Positions 32,481 to 32,685 of a stretch of DNA of 32,685 nt are shown here, piece by piece. The notes beneath the pieces are model-generated. The model did not search any database. It was not told the origin of the DNA and worked only from the letters and a program-made list of their open reading frames with translations. Position numbers and translations under genes: made by a program. Source of the stretch: Alphaproteobacteria bacterium (GTDB taxonomy: Bacteria > Pseudomonadota > Alphaproteobacteria > CAAGCB01 > CAG-977); the NCBI GenBank assembly GCA_900768465.1, contig CAAGCY010000010.1, positions 1-32,685 of the forward strand, in the 5' to 3' direction. Each line of letters opens with the position of its first letter. Position 1 is the stretch's first letter.

Positions 32481-32685
32481 TTACCGCTGATTGCCCTGCG
32501 CTTTGGCGACAGTCGCCTGTTTGACGGGCTGTTGAGGCTGAGCTTGCTGCGTTTTCGCCTGCAAAGTCTGCATCAACGGCTGTTTTTCGCGCGGTTTTTC
32601 AAACGCTTTCATATTCCCGTGCGCCTGCAGCAATTTGGTCACGCCGGATTTGCCCTGCGGCGATTTTGCCCATTCCGCCAAACAC
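32481..32685 (-). CDS. C-terminal part of a Gln-rich protein (5' end outside window)
   Basis: The frame is open at the window edge, so the N-terminus is unknown; a TTG at 32681 is not convincing as a start. The visible tail of about 68 residues reads CLAEWAKSPQGKSGVTKLL near the edge, then a Gln/Lys/Pro-rich stretch with PLMQTLQAKT and the end KQATVAKAQGNQR. LMQTLQxKT and the KQA-x-x-Q-G ending resemble the tail of the proline-rich protein at the other end of the window. Function unknown. It converges on fliP with a 22-nt gap. Confidence 0.5.
   Translation of the reverse strand, partial: CLAEWAKSPQGKSGVTKLLQAHGNMKAFEKPREKQPLMQTLQAKTQQAQPQQPVKQATVAKAQGNQR

Overview
The window looks like chromosome of a flagellated alphaproteobacterium, probably a host-associated Rhodospirillales-like lineage. 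This rests on gene content: an SUV3-type helicase coupled to an Hsp15-like S4 protein, an FlbD-type sigma-54 activator inside the flagellar operon, and a detached FlhB C-terminal domain. No 16S or marker gene is present, so the assignment is an inference. Coding density is high, genes are often translationally coupled, and no insertion sequence, prophage or CRISPR array is visible.

Layout. 1-343: 3' end of a proline-rich tandem-repeat protein, then a terminator. 392-1759: a promoter, a 65-aa unknown protein and an iron-type alcohol/glycerol dehydrogenase-like enzyme. 1808-1897: tRNA-Ser(GCT) with its terminator. 2085-5576: two tetratricopeptide-type proteins on the minus strand flanking a membrane protein that looks like a catalytically dead endonuclease/exonuclease/phosphatase. 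5718-8189: a LonB/YcbZ-type protease. 8335-11181: a 948-aa exported cysteine-rich repeat protein with a 12-G tract in its signal-peptide codons. 11265-14158 (minus): Hsp15-like and SUV3-like genes. 14242-16098: htpG.

16249-28267 is one long flagellar operon: fliF, fliG, fliH, fliN, flbD, flhA, flhF, flhG, a fliK-like gene and a membrane J-domain/SH3 gene. It encodes the MS ring, switch, export-ATPase regulator, class-switching activator, export gate and pole-placement GTPase/ATPase pair. On the minus strand follow a TSCPD/DUF2726 pair, a DinJ/YafQ toxin-antitoxin module and a HAD phosphatase. 30891-32458 returns to flagellar export: an FlhB C-terminal-like protein, an unknown 87-aa protein, fliO and fliP. 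The window ends inside a minus-strand gene whose C-terminal tail resembles that of the protein at the window start.

The most notable signals are the poly-G tract in frame with a Cys-rich repeat protein (a probable phase-variable, copy-number-variable surface or secreted factor), the J-domain/zinc-ribbon/TM/SH3 protein in the flagellar operon, the probable pseudo-phosphatase, an FlhF lacking the usual G3 motif, and the related tails at the two window ends.
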